From Costus lasius (taxonomy: Eukaryota; Streptophyta; Magnoliopsida; Zingiberales; Costaceae), in NCBI GenBank assembly GCA_027563935.2, contig CM050446.2, forward strand, positions 125,132,499-125,196,498: a stretch of DNA of 64,000 nt, in the 5' to 3' direction. Below the pieces are notes generated by a model. The model did not search any database. It saw only the letters and a list, made by a program, of their open reading frames with translations, and had not been told where the DNA came from. The first letter of the stretch is position 1, and each line of letters starts with the position of its first letter. Below, in pieces: positions 49,310-61,553 of the stretch. The position numbers and the translations under genes are program-made.

Positions 49310-49362
49310 AGTCCCACATCGAATGTCATGTATGCTTCGCTCCACACTTGGACATTAAATAG
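49310..49362 (+). promoter_or_regulatory. U12 snRNA promoter: USE and TATA-like box
   Basis: AGTCCCACATCG (49310-49321) fits the plant snRNA upstream sequence element RTCCCACATCG. TTAAATAG (49355-49362) follows after 33 bases, the spacing of RNA polymerase II snRNA genes (polymerase III genes have about ten fewer). The RNA start at about 49386 is 31 bases downstream. Confidence 0.85.
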
Positions 49363-49385
49363 TTGGAGTGATGCAACGATAAGAG

Positions 49386-49540
49386 TTGCCTTAAACTAAT
49401 GAGTAAGGAAAACAAAGCGGGTGGCGGGAGCTGCCCGCCGCGCTCATGAAACTTTCTATGCGCACGAATTTATGGAGGGGTTATAGGCTGGCCGGGCGTT
49501 GACGCTGCTTACTTCGCAGAACTCGCTTGCGCGGGCCTCC
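49386..49540 (+). ncRNA. U12: U12 minor spliceosomal snRNA
   Basis: The 5' end TGCCTTAAACTAATGAGTAAGGAAAA is split here as TGCCTTAAACTAATGAG and TAAGGAAAA; it matches the conserved U12 start almost exactly. GTAAGGAA is the segment that pairs with the branch site of U12-type introns. Next come a GC stem (GGCGGG with CCCGCC), the Sm site AATTTATGG (about 49468), and a 3' stem-loop with GCTTACTTCGC, the counterpart of the loop bound by the 65K protein. A plant 3' box, AGTATAA (49546-49552), fits AGTNNAA. Length of about 155 is in range. All expected parts and the promoter are intact, so it looks functional. It lies divergent from the actin gene. Confidence 0.92.
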
Positions 49541-49545
49541 CGATA

Positions 49546-49552
49546 AGTATAA
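49546..49552 (+). terminator. snRNA 3' box
   Basis: AGTATAA fits the plant snRNA 3'-end signal core AGTNNAA, a few bases after the predicted RNA end. Confidence 0.6.
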
Positions 49553-52224
49553 ATCAAACGTATTTATCATGACAAAGAGTCGCAAGATTTATGTATACAT
49601 AAGTCTTTTAAGTTTGTTTCGTTATATCTTACTAAGTAAATTATTTATTGGAATTGAGTTTTCCTTGTATCTTATTTCTTTATTACATACACTACGATCG
49701 GCCCCACCAATTTGAAATCCTAAGCCCGAGGGCATGCAGGTTAAACTTTGCAAGAGGCGAGGCTGCTTTGGCCAGAGATATACTCATTTTGTTAATTAAT
49801 TAAATTGATGCGGTTCTCAGCCGATTTATTTTACCACGACTTGCAGTTGATCTGGGAGCTCCACGTTATTCTGTTTCTTCTCCATTTCCATTTGTTTGAT
49901 CTAAGAACTCATATTTGCTTTTGGATCAGTTGTTTTGCAATCCAAACCAATCTCATATTTAGGGCCAGTTTGATTCTTATTGTTGTAGCTGCGTGATTCT
50001 ACTGTGCTGAATTATTATATTGTGATGTTATTACTATTATTTTTGTAATTTTACGTTTTAAATATTATAATTAAATAATAGTAACAAGAGTGCATATATA
50101 TTTTTATAATAAATTTTAAATTTATAAAATTATTCAATAAAATATATAATTAATTAAAGTTTAATATATAATATAATTAGTAAAATATATTAAAGTTAAT
50201 TAATTGTATATATATTATATATATTACAATTAAATAAATCTTGTTTTTAAAATTTAAAATAATTATTTTTATAAAATTATCAATATTTTTATAAAATTAA
50301 TAATTAATAATTAATTTAAATTTATTATTTATTTTTTAAACTAATTAATTAATTAAATATATTGCAGTAACTCCACCACTACAATAGCTAAAAGTCAATT
50401 TAAGTAAATGTGCCAAATAGGTGTATAGTAACTCCTCCTGGCCGGCCTAACACAGCAGAAAGTATAACAGCCGAAAAGAGCATCAATCTCTTTCTTCCAG
50501 ATCTGCCGCAGCATCATCTTTCCTCGATCGGGCTCGCCTCGTAGAATTCTTGAAGAGGAAGAGAACGGGAATTTCTCCACCGGAGAAGCTGTTGTTTCCG
50601 GGTAATTTTTGCTTCTGTTGATCCAAGTTTTCTCTGTTGTCTATGACTCGATGTATTCGTTCTTCATGTGTTTTTGCAATTTCCACTGTCTCGCCTTCAT
50701 TGTGCATTTAGCCTCGAGAAACTTCCAAATTGCACAAATTAGTTTAAGTTTCATTCACATCCTTCTGAATATGTCAATTACTTTGCACTTGAAATTACAT
50801 GTCTTACAAAACCGCTATTGTTCATTTGAAATTTGAACTACCATTGTAAGGTTTTTTTTTTCTAATTTTGTTATATCTGTAAATCGAATTCTGGTTAAAA
50901 TTAGAATTGAACTACCATTACAAGTTTCTTCTACATCAATTGTCACCAAAGTCTGATGATAATAATAGCCAAGATTGTGTTTCTAATTTTGTTGTCTACA
51001 TAAAAAAGAGAACAAGTTTTTATTATCTAATGCTAAGCACAACGCACACAATCGGTGTAGATCCGGGCCGAAGCAGGCCCGTCCTTGAGCCGGCCTCGCA
51101 CGGCCCGTTGCAACTCTGGTCGAAGGTACCAGGATGCCGACATCCGTGTACACAAACAGAAGGGGAGGCGAATCAGGGCGCCGCCGCTTTCTTGGCTTTT
51201 GCTTGCCACATTAGCTTTTTGATTTAATTAGTGGACGTCAAATCAGTCAACAAGAATCGTTGACTATTTGGAGTGCTCGCCGGCTTCGCCTCCGCCAGCA
51301 TGACAATAAACCCCAATAATTTAGGTGATAGGGTCATAAAAGAATCGTCTTAATTTGACTCTTTGAAGCATTTTATCAAAACCAATACTCAATCTAGATT
51401 TGACATTATATAAACTCATTCAATCCGCATAATTTAATATAAACACAATTCGCATAGTTCAATCGATAAAAATTGTAGTCATAAACAATAAAAAATAAAA
51501 CACAATTTTATATCGAGTTTGTGTTGCGTAAATGAGCAGCGTTGATTTCTTATGCGTTACATCTATGTGTTGGATAAATTTATGATGAATTAATTCAATT
51601 AACTCTATATATAATAAATTCAGTTAATTCTATATTGTGTTGAATTTCAAATATTTATTAATAAAAAATCTTTTCTAATTAATATAATCAAATGATGTTT
51701 GAATAATTATTGTATTCAATTGTAATAAGTTTACTTTGGTGCTGTTTCCCTACGTCATTGTGAGTGGCATCCACCTCCCAAGATTTTTCACGTGTATGTT
51801 TTGTTTGCTTTCTTGTCCGCACCGTCTCGGGTTCGACGGGAGCCACGTCAAACCCTAGTTTCGCGGATACTTCAGTCAACTAATAGCGTTTTCTTCAAGA
51901 AATTAGTTAACCATTTTTGCCCAATTTCCATAGCGTGCATCCGCCCTCTTGCAGCCTTTCTCTGGGCTCACGCTTGTACCGCAAGGCCGCAACTTCTGTC
52001 AACTCTATCGAACCGCTTGACTCCGTCTTCTTCCCCTCCTTCCCACAAATCTGCTTTTGCAACCCTAATTTAGCGCGCCCCCGAGCGGGAGCGACAGCGT
52101 CCTTTTTGTCAGTTCCTGCATCAATCGTCTTGGAGTGCGTGCTTCTGATTTAAAAAAGTTCTTTTTGGAAGATCCAGCAGCAGGCTTTGATAAAAAAGCC
52201 CTGCTCTGCGACAGAGCAGAGGAG
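49553..52224. other. Intergenic region between U12 and the TRM-like gene
   Basis: 49996-50380 is almost pure A/T with repeated TAATTAATTA words. 50440-50605 looks like a 5' UTR exon (C/T-rich, then GTAATT), possibly belonging to the TRM-like gene or a lost gene. 51040-51230 is an unassigned GC-rich block. 51790-52224 is the likely promoter and 5' UTR of the TRM-like gene. No supported protein gene. Confidence 0.5.
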
Positions 52225-55200
52225 ATGGAAGGCCCTTGGTTCTATCCACAGCAGAGTGTCGCAAGCGACGGGTGGCGTCGGAGGAAGAAGCTCTATAGGG
52301 TCGGCGGGGGAGATTCCTGTAGATCGATCGTTGCCCCAGTCCACAATATCGGTGCGATACTGTGTTTCCCTGATGTTCTTTTGATCCCCGTGATTTTTTT
52401 TAAAGAAAAATAAAATATGAATTGAGCAGCGATGGACATCAAGGACACTCTATTGCGCTCTGCTCGAGCTTTGATTTCTTTATAAAAATCGAACTTTTAT
52501 CAGTACGCTACTTAACTATCAAATTTCTCGAATTGGTATGCATTCACTTGTCGAATACGTTATCGAATAATATAGTAATAACAAGCTATTGAGAAGGGTT
52601 AGAGTCTTAAAGCCTTTTCTACTTATTTGTGTATAACGATGCCTTTTCGTGGGTGATTTAATCTGGGAAGTTTTCGACTTCCTTTAGGGGTTGTTTGCCC
52701 GTTTCTTTCCGTTGCGATGATCAGAAGTTCATATCCAAAAAATGATACTCCATTCTTTGCAGTTGCTATATTTTTATTTATGATCATCATTTGAAATTGG
52801 CAGCCTCTTTCACACAATAGCTTATTTTCACTTAAAAACCATGCAAAATAGTTGTTCTCCGTCATTCCTGTAGGCTTGAATGTCAATCTATCTAATTGTT
52901 TCTTCCATTATACTTCTATAAAAGAGATCATAGTCATAGAGTTTAAAATCCATTTCTTTTGGAACATTTTATAGATGATTTACTGCGTTAGTTGCTCCTA
53001 GCTGACACTGGCAAGTTAGATGGAACTTAAACTGATGATATAAAAGGTATCTTTGGGTTACATTGTTGATACATTTATTAATTGAATCAATCTTAGAGAA
53101 AAAAAAACCTAGTATTTTGATTAGTTGCTGTAAATCACTGTGCCAATCCTTTCGGTAATACGGTTGATCAGGTTAATGGTACTATTATTGTACACTAATG
53201 TTGCTAAACGAAGTACTTGATGCCCATTGCTGTGCAAAGCTAAGCATAATGATACTTATCAAGTATGTGGGAAATGATATTTAGATTCTCATTTTGCATC
53301 TCTAACTTCCTTCCAGGAAACGTCCATCTGAGTGTAGAATCAGATTCCACTAGCAGCAGTGAATATCAAAGTGAGATAAGTACTGTAAGTGCAGCATATT
53401 CCTTCTTAGGCTACCAATATACTTGTCCTTCCTTTGCTTGGTTTTATTCGTTTCCATTGTTCACATGTATGGAATAATCTTTTGTCTTTATAGCTCTTCA
53501 CTGTTCTGGTTTCTGTTCTTTATATGTTATGCGATGGCATATTCAAATATTTCCCTTTTGTCTTGGCAGAATTCGAGCAAGAAAACCAATGGGGGACCAA
53601 TAAGTATGCAATTGGATGAGAACATACCAGAGGCAGCAGAAAATTGGCATTTTTCACCGAGCGTAATTGAAAAATTAATGGGTCTTGATGACCTGCCTAC
53701 ACTACCAATAGTCCCAGAGAAAAAGGTGGCGGTACGCCGTTGGGGATCAACAATGGTGGATACGGAGAAGATGAACCGAATTAAAAAGGCATTTCCAAAT
53801 TTCCAAAAGGACAAAGTAGATTTGACTTCCAGGGAAAGGAAATTTGTTAATGAAATAGTTAAAACATTCCGTACTGAAGAACGGAGCAATTCATTGGAAC
53901 AAGACTTCAATAAGAACAGCTTTACCTCTCTCAGGAAAAGGGCTTCCGTCCAATTGAGTGTCTCTCTTAAAGAGTGCAGCAAGTCTAGGTTAGCAAATGC
54001 ACTCTATGCAGGCAAAAGAAATTCATGTAGTCATCCTGGTCAAGTTGTTAGTAAGAATGGAAGCCTTAAGAATGATCTTGGTACTGGAAGTAGCATTTTG
54101 TTTCCAAAACGAACCCAAAACAGTCTGTTAACTGACGGATCACAGTCCACTAGATCTAGGTTTATAGAACTGCATGCAAAAGCGAGGGCCCAGAGGGATC
54201 GGGTGAGTCTATTCAGTGATGTGAGTACCAAGACAAGGAGATCAAGAGAAATTTACCAAGATGTTCGCGGAGGTCTTAAAAAGAGAGGTAAAATGCATAA
54301 CAAAAACAAGCCTCAATCGTTTGAATTTGATGGGGAAGAACATAAGTTACCTCCAGAGGGAATGCTAGGGATTCGACAAAACTTTTTTAAAGAATCTTGT
54401 GGAGAAGTACCTGAGATTACTGGCACCCTGGATAATGTGTTCTCTGTTTCCAGTTGTATGGAAATGGATATCTTGAAAATGAACAATAATGGTTTAGCTA
54501 AAAAACTGGCAGGAGATGATGTTTCAACACTGAATGAAGAGATTTTGTGCGGCCATCCGAAGGTTTGTTTTGTTTAACTTATACTTTCAACATATGATAT
54601 GCTTCTGCTTAATGGTACGAATATCCACTTCATTGAGTCTTTAGATTTGGACCTGATCATTCATTATTTGAATTTTTAAAGAAGCTATCCTGATTCCATG
54701 CTTAACTGGAAACCTTCTTATTGTGTGATGACTGGAGAGTTGGCAGTTTGGACGGAAATTAGGTTGAGTAGAAAAGAGCAAGATATACATAGACATATTT
54801 CAGAGTTGTTTTTAGTCTTCTCTTACCATTCACTTATCTGATTCAGATGTCTGAATTTTCATTCCCATATTGCATTTTTCATTGAAATGAGAATCTTTTA
54901 TTCTTTTAGGAAACATCATTTTACAATTCCTCATTGGTTGACCTTCGTAACATCATGGGTGGAACAAAATCACAACCACTGTCTTCAACAAATATTAAAC
55001 AAGCTGAGCAGCTGAGTCCAACATATGTACATGAATTTCCATCTTTGGATGATAATACAGGTTAGTGATATCTTGGATTTCAGATATGCATGGGTCATCT
55101 ATTTTTTTTTCCTTGGAATAATACCTTATCCTATTCTTTCTCCATGCAATCATGTTTGCTACAGAATTATGCATGCATGTTCCAGCTGCCAAATCAAGTT

Positions 55201-55793
55201 CAGAAGATATGTGGGAGGATAGTTCAGAAGGTCTCAAATTACAAGACAGTAACACTGATAATCATCAATCCCGTCAGCAGAATAAGGATCTGGAGGAGTT
55301 CAGGGATGAGGAAGAGAGGGACTTCTCGTACCTAGTCGACGTACTATTCGAATCTGGTGCCTGTGGTGAAAAGAAACGAAGACTTTCTGATGCTTACTCG
55401 TTGGAGAATGGCATTAGCACAGATATCTTTGAAAAGCTTGAAAAGAAGTACATCAAGCTTTCCTTGTGGCCAAGTACAGAGAGGAGGCTATTTTTTGATC
55501 TTATAAACTCCATCCTGGTTGAGAACCTTGTTCCATGCATTTACCTCCATCCATGGGTTAATTCTACTCGGAAGATTGCTCCTATTTTATGCGCTGAAGG
55601 AATCATAGAGAAAGCATGGCAAATTTTGATTAGAAAACCAAAAGAGCTTTGGGTAGGAAAAGAACAGGAAAGGGTTCTGGATGCAAAGTGGTTAGACTTA
55701 GGAGATACTGTTCATGAGATTGACAATGAGTTAGGGAGGATGCTACAGGATGAGCTACTAGAAGAACTCATTTCCGAGTTTATCTTAGGTTAG
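52225..55793 (+). CDS. TRM-like protein (DUF3741 and DUF4378), five exons
   Basis: Proposed exons are 52225-52351, 53317-53384, 53570-54562, 54910-55060 and 55165-55793 (655 residues; phases agree). Exon 1 and its GTGCGA donor are the least certain. SPSVIEKLMGLDDLP (about residues 94-108) is the DUF3741/VARLMGL motif. The middle is Lys/Ser-rich and probably disordered. The last 150 residues (EERDFSYLVDVLFESG, WPSTERRLFFDLINSIL, ELGRMLQDELLEELISEFILG) are a DUF4378 domain. Proteins of this kind (TON1-recruiting motif and LONGIFOLIA-like) bind TON1/PP2A or microtubules and act in cell shape and division-plane control. No disabling mutation is seen. Confidence 0.85.
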
Positions 55794-57145
55794 AAGGTTT
55801 TGGGACAAAGTTCATCTTTTCGGCAGTGTCCAGAGTTTATCAAGTGGGTAGTGTCAAATGCTGAGTCTGAGCGTTGTGCTCCAAATACCGAGTGAGCAGT
55901 TGTGAGCTTTTCAACAGCTCACTAACGCCAAGTTGGGTCGTCTTTATGTGCTGAGGATGAGTGATAAGTTGTCGGGTGTCAAATGTATCCATCAGACTAC
56001 AGCCGCATACTAGGCGTATGCCATGACTGGATGAAAATTTTACAACTGGTGGTGAAGTTCTAAATTGTCATGTCAGTGCCAGATCAGTCAATTCGTGAAG
56101 ACAAACTTCACAGGATGTCGAAGTGAATCATCTAGCGGAAGAAAGTTACTTCAGCTGCGTCTATGGTGTCAAAGTGGTTTGCCTACAAACATGCTTAACT
56201 AGTGGTGGAATTCCAGAGGTGTCAGCTCGATATGTACACGGGTTTGTGGTGATAAAGGCACACAGGCTATGTTGGTTGACCAATTTTAAGGAAATGGTCA
56301 GTCATCCACCCTCTCCTTGTTTTGTGGTCTACGCGATCAAGTTCAACAATCATTTTTTTTGTGTTTCTTTGATACACACTTGGAAGAAGTTTTTGTGAGA
56401 GTCAAGGGTTCTGTGAGTTGCTTGTAAAAATAATAGGCCGTCAAAATTTAGGAATCTTTTGATTGAGTAGCTAGCTAGAATTGTGTCCCTTTTTCTTTAG
56501 ATTCTTTGCAGTTGACATTGTAGAACCTCAGAAGAATTTTTTAAAAGTTCTATTTCATATAAAGTTGAAAATTTTATGCTATTGCTGATGAAAACTGCAG
56601 CTTGTTCAAACTGTGATAGATTTCAGTTGAATGTAACCTATGGTGCTGAAGCTTTTGGCTCCCATCTTTGTGCGGTGTGAATAGTTCATGCAATAGATGT
56701 GAAAATTTTGGATTCTAGATCGTAAGCGTCTAGTTCAAGGAGAATTCATGGGAAGGAGGCTCGCAAAGCAAGATCTCTTCAGGAAAATGATGGGCAATTG
56801 GGCATGTAGCTGAACATGTGTAGTCAAAGTATATAGGAGAGCCCAGAAAAAATGAGTAGACAAAATGCATGCAGGAAAATGCAAGTCTTCCTTGTGACAG
56901 ATCGTTTAGCATCAATGGCCAGCACAAGCTTAACCTAGCACTCAGAGATATCTCAATAGTAAAAAAAATAAAAAAAAAACCATTAAATATAATCTTAGAT
57001 AATAAAATTAAAGCCATTATCATATTTCTTGCTTGTGTGTGTAATAAAATTAAAGGTCTTGATTTAAAATGTAAAAAATGATTTATGATATCTATTATTA
57101 ATTAAAAGATTATATATCCAATGGCCAATCTAACAGAAGAACTAT
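55794..57145. other. Downstream of the TRM-like gene
   Basis: The first few hundred bases are expected to be 3' UTR. The rest is AT-rich with no gene; short open frames are unremarkable. Confidence 0.6.
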
Positions 57146-58345
57146 TGTTAGGCCCGAGCAGTTCTGGATCGGGCTACGAGGCAGATGGGCCTGAGCGGCG
57201 GCCCAAAGTCCAGACTACCCCCACCTGAGCGGGCTCGTGGAGGAGGATCCGAGCGACGATCTCGCGGAGGCGAGACCCGATCTGGCCTCCGTTGAGAAGC
57301 GCGCGAAGGCGCGAACGGGCGGCGAGGTGACTGGAGCAGGTGCGTCAGGTGGCAGCAGGTGTGTTGCAGCGGCTGGCATCGCGTCCCGAAGCAAAGAGCC
57401 GTTGGCGGCGAGAGCAGAGAAGAAAAAGGAGGATCGGGCGCGATCTTCCATAGGCGATCTCCCCCGCACGCGAGAGTGAACGAAGAGAGCTTCCTCCGGA
57501 TGCCACCTTCCTTCACGCGATGCTCCGAGGGACGCGAGTTACGCGATCACCTCCTGGAGCGGCGGACGAGACTGGATCCTCCCACCCAACGCGAGCGACA
57601 AGCGAGCTTCCCTCCGGGCGACCTCCACCTCCCAAGAGAGTGACGGGAAGCGGCGAGCTTCCCCTCCACCGAAAGAAAGCCGAGAGCGGCTTCCCGAGCG
57701 ACGCGGCGGCGTGCTTTCCCCGAGTAGCGGCGGCGCAGGCGGACGAGGGAGAGTTCCGCCCTTCTCCACGAGAGGCAACAACGAGTAAGCTACCGGCTCT
57801 TCCCTTCCTCAGGCGGCGACTTTCGGCGGCTTCCCGGCGAGGACTCCGGCGGCGCGCAGTCAGGTGAAGACGAGGGGAGTTTGAGCGTGTAGATTTGTGT
57901 ATAGGGAGAAGGAGAGGGGTTTTAAGGCGGTTGGATTTGGAGATAAATAACAGGCAAGCTTTCCCCTCCGATTCCGGCGTCTTTCGTGCTTTTTCCGGCG
58001 TGCCTTCCGCACCTTCTCCTACCATCTCTTCTCCATCTCTGAACGATCGATTTCGGCGTCCAGAGGCGGCGCCGACTAGGGAGGCTGAGGGGTGAGGGCG
58101 TGAGTTTCCCTCCCCTGCCGCAGGCCCTTTTTCCTGGCTCCGGCGACGCTCGCGGTGGCGAGCTTGCGCAGTGCGTCCGACGAGCTTGACGCGCACTGAG
58201 CGAACGAAAGAGCGGCGTTCGATTCGAGGTGCGGGACGCGATCAAAGTCAACTCTGAAGAGGAAATTTTGAATTCGGCGTGATTTTGGTGATGTGGCATG
58301 GGATTAGGCTAATTAAGCTTGCTTAAGCTTAACTTGGGCTTGACA
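57146..58345 (+). mobile_element. Solo LTR H, 1200 bases
   Basis: Starts TGTTAGGCCCGAGC and ends GGGCTTGACA, flanked by exact ACTAT duplications (57141-57145 and 58346-58350). Very GC-rich, so both strands are open for up to 227 codons, but no domain is present. It resembles the start of element F's LTR. Confidence 0.83.
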
Positions 58346-58350
58346 ACTAT

Positions 58351-60094
58351 CCTCAAAGAACATATAATCCCTGTATACAAAGGGGGTTGACTTGCGCCAT
58401 CAAATTAGACTAGTTTGACCTTGGACAAATTCTATGAAGACTTGAGCTTTGGATGAAATAAAATCTTTTCATTATCTTTGGTTTTGATCGAACGATTCTA
58501 GTTCTTATGTACTTAATTATATGACTAAACAAAATTTATCTGACTTCGAAGAGGATGACAGTCGCATCTCCATAATAAATGTCAATATTTCCTCCATAGC
58601 AAGTCGTCTATACTTAGTCAAACATTGACTATAATCTAATTAACAGTCTGATTTAGAAGAGAGAAATAAAGAAGGAAAAGAAAGAAATAGAATTTTTTTT
58701 CTTTTTATTTTGTTTGTTTAGGAAGAAATGAGAAAAAAGAAAAGCAATTATTTCTTTTTTTTCTTTCCAAAATCGTTCCCTCCAAATCGGAGGGAAATCA
58801 TTTCCTTTCTCTCGTTTTGTCTCATTTGCCGTGTTCTCGCCTCATTCACTGCGTTCTCGCCCCCCTCCTCTCATACGAGCTCCATCTCCACCTCCCCTCT
58901 CGCCACCTGAGCTCCATCTCCGCCTCCCCTCGTCGCGGCTGAGCTCCATCTCCGCCTCCCCTCTCGCTGCCTCCCCTCCGCTCTTCCCCATCCGGCCAGT
59001 GGGCGGCGGAGATCCTCGTTTCGCTCGCCCTCTCCAGTCGTCCGAGGTTCCGAGCTCACCCTCTCCTCTCATTCGAGCTTGTAGCCACCCCCTCCTCTCC
59101 ATCTGAACTCGCAGCCGAGCTCACCGCTTTCCTCCCTCTCGCCGCCCCCGCAGGATATGAGGTCCACGTGCCTCAGCCGGTCGATTGAAGCTACGAGAGG
59201 ATCGAGAAATTGGGAAGGAGAGGAAGGGGGGAGAGAGATGTGGTTGGAGAAGGCGGCCAGAGGGGAGGAGAGACGAGCTAGGTGGGCAAGCATCACCCTT
59301 GAGTGAAGCACTTCCCCTTTTGTAGAAACTGCAGTATCGGCTCGTCTCGTGTGTAAAGAGAGTAGGTAGTTGGCATTGCGGAGTGCTTCCCCTTCCTCCT
59401 CTCTCGCCTACCTGAGCTTGTCCACCTTCCTCCCCTCTCGTCCGCCGACCCTTGCCATCGCGAGCTCATCGGGGACGGTGGGCGAAATAGAGAGCGCGGG
59501 GAAGCTCTTCGCCGACGGACGAGGAGGACGAATCTCCACCAGAGAAGAGGTAGAAGACGAGCAGGAGACGATATTGAGGCTTTCTTTTCCTGTTGCTTTC
59601 TTTTCACCGAAACAAGAGACCTAAAAAGGAAAAAAATAATTTCTTTCCTTTGTTATTTCTATTCTATCCTCATTTTTTTTCTTTCTTTATTTCTTTTCTT
59701 TCTTTGAAATAGACCGTAAATTTATGATTACAATAAAAATCTCAATGGAATATGGCCCATTGACTAAAAGAATTTTTAATTTATATTCCCTGCTCTAAGT
59801 TTGTAATAGAGTTTTAGTTTAGCTTAAATATTTTTTAAATCATATTGGCTTAATATTTCAAATTTATTCTATTTTACTCTCTATTTTTTTTACATTTATC
59901 AAATTTAATTTATCTGAATATTAAAGTTGCATCCAAATTTTAGGGGGTTAATTTTCTTACGATGATTCAAAATATTGAATTCTGATATAAGATGCAACAT
60001 ATTTCAGAGCTATTTGAAGGTGGTAACTGCGAATTGGACCGGCCCAATTCTACTGCTCACTGTTACTCTCTTTGTCGGTCTTTTCCAGCGTACA
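58351..60094. other. Intergenic region with a GC-rich block between A/G-rich arms
   Basis: 58860-59600 is C/T-rich with repeated GAGCTCCATCTCC words (58880-58970). It is bounded by arms rich in GAAAGAAA (about 58660-58780) and TTTCTTTC (about 59625-59710) that are roughly inverse to each other. No protein family is recognisable. The actin upstream region follows. Confidence 0.5.
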
Positions 60095-60102
60095 TATAAA
60101 AG
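60095..60102 (+). promoter_or_regulatory. TATA box of the plus-strand actin gene
   Basis: TATAAAAG about 30 bases before the inferred start of the leader exon. The segment carrying it is missing from the paralogous promoter. Confidence 0.75.
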
Positions 60103-60120
60103 ACGACCCACCGCAGTGTG

Positions 60121-60264
60121 TCCCTTCTCTCTGCCATTTCTTGGTTTCGGCAAAGAGAGAGAAGACTCCTTCCTCTCCCTCTCTTCACCGAAACCAGTTT
60201 TTGATCTCTCCCGGGCTGCAAATCTTGCCCGGATCGCTTTCTCCGATAAGGTTAGTCACGATCT
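60121..60264 (+). promoter_or_regulatory. Noncoding leader exon of the plus-strand actin gene
   Basis: C/T-rich leader sharing CTCTGCCAT, TTGGTTTCGGCAAAGAGAG and GGATCGCT with the other actin leader. The donor is GATCT|GTAAGT at 60264/60265, chosen because it aligns with the paralogue. Confidence 0.75.
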
Positions 60265-61553
60265 GTAAGTGTTCTTCGACTTGATCGGAGTCCAACTTGT
60301 TCATTTTAGTCGTCTTTGCTTGTTTGCTGCTTGTACTGCCCGATCTTGGAGCCGTCCCCTTAGATGAGAGGATCTTAAGATCTGCTATTACTCGATGCCT
60401 TTTTTTTTGTCGGATCTTGTCAGATCTCGAGTTTTTGGTTGTCGAGGTTTCCTTACTACCTTGTAAGTTAGATCGATGGATCTATTTCTTTTCGTAACTC
60501 ATGTAGTTGATCTGGAGGTGAGGACTGCTTTGGTCTGCGAGCAGGTTACTCTCCATCTCATTTAATGTTTGGATTTGCTGGTTAATCTTTTTACTCCGCT
60601 AAAGTTATGATATTGTGTAGCTCATATAAACTGTTGTCTGGACTTGACGAGCTTACCGGATTTTAGTTTAAATAACCTTGGTTTTGACGTAACAAAACTA
60701 ATATTTAGCTTGATATGCATCTGAATCACGCTTTTGGAGAGTCGATTTTGTGAATTCTTGAATTATCGTATTTATGCTTTCTTCGCGAAGGAATTAGATG
60801 AAATTTAGACATTCATCTGTTTATGAATCAGGACGAAACCTCTTACCTTTAGATTATTTATTAATGTTTGTTGAAGCGGTCAAACCTGGTTAGCTACTGG
60901 GTAATTTGATCTTCATTTGATATCAACTTTCTTTTTTTGATTACGTCACCCTTTCCTCTCGTCTTTATTTTCTCGTGTGTAATGAGTGCAAGGAATGAAA
61001 CGGTAAAAGCACAACTACTTTGTATGATTATTGGTACAAGTTACAATCCTGATTATATGCGCTCTTGAAATGTTCGCTATAGTTGTGATTTCTATAAAGA
61101 CTATATTGCGTGTGCAAAAAATTGACTAATATGCCCCCAGTGCATGAGACTCTTGTACATGGAGATTTGTGTAAGGGCCCAATATGTGCCTTATGATGTG
61201 AAAACACTGATCAAAACTTGTACTTTGCATAGATAGTTGGAGTTGATAAAAATATGTTTATCCTTTTAGGGTTAAAATGAAGGTTTTGGTATTAGTTTGG
61301 TAGTTTAAAATGGTCCATGTTTGTGATTGCTCATTTCATTAAAAATACAAAATTTGTTGATACTGATGTGCTTGGTTGGGGATGATGAAAAACCTGATTT
61401 CAATTGTAGTTTTATTTGGCAAGTGGCTGATAGATAAATTCTGAGGATTCTTCTCAATGTGTCATGAAAATTAAATACCAGATTTTTATTGTGGTTTTGT
61501 TAGAATGGGCTGTAGATGTGGCTGCATAGTAGCCTAGTGATGAACATGGTAGG

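Noticed and set aside
49920..50420. MITE with ends near GGGCCAGTTTGATT and GTGCCAAATAG
   Set aside because: The ends do not form a convincing inverted repeat and no target duplication was found; only AT-richness is clear.
51040..51230. GC-rich block with a 106-codon frame
   Set aside because: No recognised domain, no convincing splice sites, and no match to neighbouring genes; left unassigned.
57513..58196. 227-codon open frame on the minus strand
   Set aside because: It lies inside solo LTR H, which has exact TSDs. The region is GC-rich and open on several frames of both strands, with no recognisable domain.
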